Of a stretch of DNA of 64,000 nucleotides, positions 63,154-64,000 are shown piece by piece. The stretch is from DASXHZ01 sp036488085 (lineage in GTDB: Bacteria; Acidobacteriota; Thermoanaerobaculia; Gp7-AA8). How positions within the stretch are numbered: position 1 is the stretch's first letter; each line of letters opens with the position of its first letter. The notes under the pieces were generated by a model, which was not told where the DNA came from, made no database searches, and worked only from the letters and a program-made list of their open reading frames with translations. The stretch covers positions 95,495 through 159,494 of the forward strand of contig DASXHZ010000046.1 in the NCBI GenBank assembly GCA_036488085.1, read 5' to 3'. Position numbers and translations under genes: made by a program.

Positions 63154-63867
63154 TCAAACCGCCGACCCTACCCGGCGCTGGGCGTCGATGGCGTACGGCG
63201 AATCGGGGAACTGGGTCGCGATCCGGCGGTAGGTTTCCTTCGACTTCTCGCTGTTCCCCTGCGCCTCGTACGACTGCGCGAGGAGGGCCAGGAGGGTGTC
63301 GGGCGGGAGGACCTGGTCGGTCGTCTTCGCCATCTCGGCATTCAGCTCGATGGTGACCTGCGGGGCCTCGCCGTTGGCAATCCGAAGCTGGTAGAGGCTG
63401 TACCGCGCCGCACCGACCAGGAGGTGGTGCGGATGCTCGCTGATGAAGTCCGCGAGGAGCTTCTGTGCCGTGGCGACGTCACCCTTCGAGGCGGCGATCC
63501 GGGCGAGGTAGATGTTCGAGACGTCCGCGGCCTTGGTTCCCGAGTAGTTTTTCTGGACGTCGCGGAACATGCCTTCGGCAGCCGCGGTGCGCTGTTGTTC
63601 GGTGGTGTACTTGGCGTCGGGGTTCGGCGTGCCGGGCTGGACCAGCGGCGAGTCGATCGCGGCGATCGCGGTGCCGAGCGCGTCCTGCGCTTTCGCCTCC
63701 CGGTTGCTGCCGTAGAAGTAGATGCCGTAGCCGATGAGGGCCAGGACGACGACGACGGCCGTGATGCCGACCAGCAGGCGCTGGTTTTCCTTCGCGCGCG
63801 TGGTCCAACTGCCGACTTCGTCGACGAATTTGTCGCGTTTGAGGTCTCTCCGATGCTGACGATCCAT
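63154..63867 (-). CDS. TPR/YfgM-like membrane-anchored protein
   Basis: The 237-aa protein has an N-terminal cytoplasmic stretch with DFVDEVGSW-type charges, one TM helix (about 32-52, LLVGITAVVVVLALIGYGIYF in part) and a periplasmic helical-repeat domain with TPR-like pairs, such as YLARIAASKGDVATAQKLL and LLALLAQSYEAQGNSEKSKE. This layout matches YfgM/tetratricopeptide ancillary proteins of the SecYEG or BamA pathway. The gene starts at ATG 63867; the upstream 133 bases contain only the GTTGCC-type repeat at the edge. Confidence 0.82.
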   Translation of the reverse strand: MDRQHRRDLKRDKFVDEVGSWTTRAKENQRLLVGITAVVVVLALIGYGIYFYGSNREAKAQDALGTAIAAIDSPLVQPGTPNPDAKYTTEQQRTAAAEGMFRDVQKNYSGTKAADVSNIYLARIAASKGDVATAQKLLADFISEHPHHLLVGAARYSLYQLRIANGEAPQVTIELNAEMAKTTDQVLPPDTLLALLAQSYEAQGNSEKSKETYRRIATQFPDSPYAIDAQRRVGSAV

Positions 63868-63969
63868 GGACGGCTCCCGTATGAATTGAATGAAACCGCG
63901 CGACTCTAGTCGAACTCGCCCCCGAAATACAGAATGGGCGATCCGGAATTCCGAAGGACGCGTAGAATG

Positions 63970-64000
63970 AGTGGCCGGTGGCCAGTCGCCGGTGGCCAGA
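63970..64000. repeat. Repeat of GCCGGTGGCCAG words at the right window edge
   Basis: GTGGCCGGTGGCCAGTCGCC and a following GGTGGCCAGA repeat the GTTGCC/GGCCGG word family of 2811-2888. It is cut by the window edge. Confidence 0.6.

Overview
The window is 64 kb of GC-rich bacterial chromosome, densely coding on both strands, with no rRNA, tRNA, prophage, transposase or CRISPR that I can see. The mix of genes suggests an Acidobacteriota-like Gram-negative organism, possibly metagenome-derived: a large TonB-dependent receptor with an N-terminal carboxypeptidase-regulatory domain (Oar type), a DUF1501/DUF1800 pair, DUF3857 transglutaminase-like proteins, S9 and M20 peptidases, DUF4388 and HD-GYP signalling proteins, a BamA/TamA-like barrel, and many non-ATG starts. 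The phylum is an inference from gene content; no marker was searched.

Layout. 1-4.2 kb: a truncated YfhO-like membrane protein, an M20 peptidase, a type IV pilin-like protein and thymidine kinase. 4.2-11.2 kb: a BamA-like barrel, a LysN-type aminotransferase with a membrane protein, a DnaC/IstB-like ATPase, and a large protein with a divergent class III nucleotidyl cyclase domain. 11.2-20.3 kb: DoxX-like membrane proteins, a split transketolase, a second large membrane protein, a serine hydrolase, threonine aldolase and a secreted Asn/Arg/Tyr-rich protein. 20.4-31.9 kb: a bifunctional PBP1B-type enzyme, PgeF, a D-aminoacylase lipoprotein, DUF4388/DUF2085/DUF4013 proteins, TonB, VanZ, HD-GYP and MFS proteins. 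31.9-45.2 kb: DUF1501/DUF1800, a BtuD-BtuC-BtuF-like importer, a small coiled-coil protein, a receiver-kinase-TonB fusion, Rho with a structured leader, and the Oar-type receptor. 45.4-64 kb: a PafA-like phosphatase, RimO, an S9 peptidase, a heptad-repeat ORF, a metallophosphatase, two DUF3857 paralogues, DusB, a methyltransferase, 3-hydroxyacyl-CoA dehydrogenase, MscL, a ferritin-like protein, a GT2 glycosyltransferase and a TPR protein.

The most coherent functional group lies between 34.8 and 45.2 kb. A periplasmic TonB C-terminal domain is fused through one membrane segment to a cytoplasmic Ser/Thr kinase and a degenerate receiver domain. It sits upstream of an ABC importer for a cobalamin- or siderophore-like ligand, with a TonB-dependent receptor nearby. 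This suggests signal-controlled energisation of outer-membrane uptake.

A second theme is non-coding. Many gaps carry inverted repeats built from short tandem 'words', with a different word at different sites and several words recurring 5-60 kb apart. One such element lies in frame inside an ABC ATPase gene and shares its core with a copy inside rimO. Several of these repeats lie at convergent gene ends, where they probably terminate transcription from both sides.
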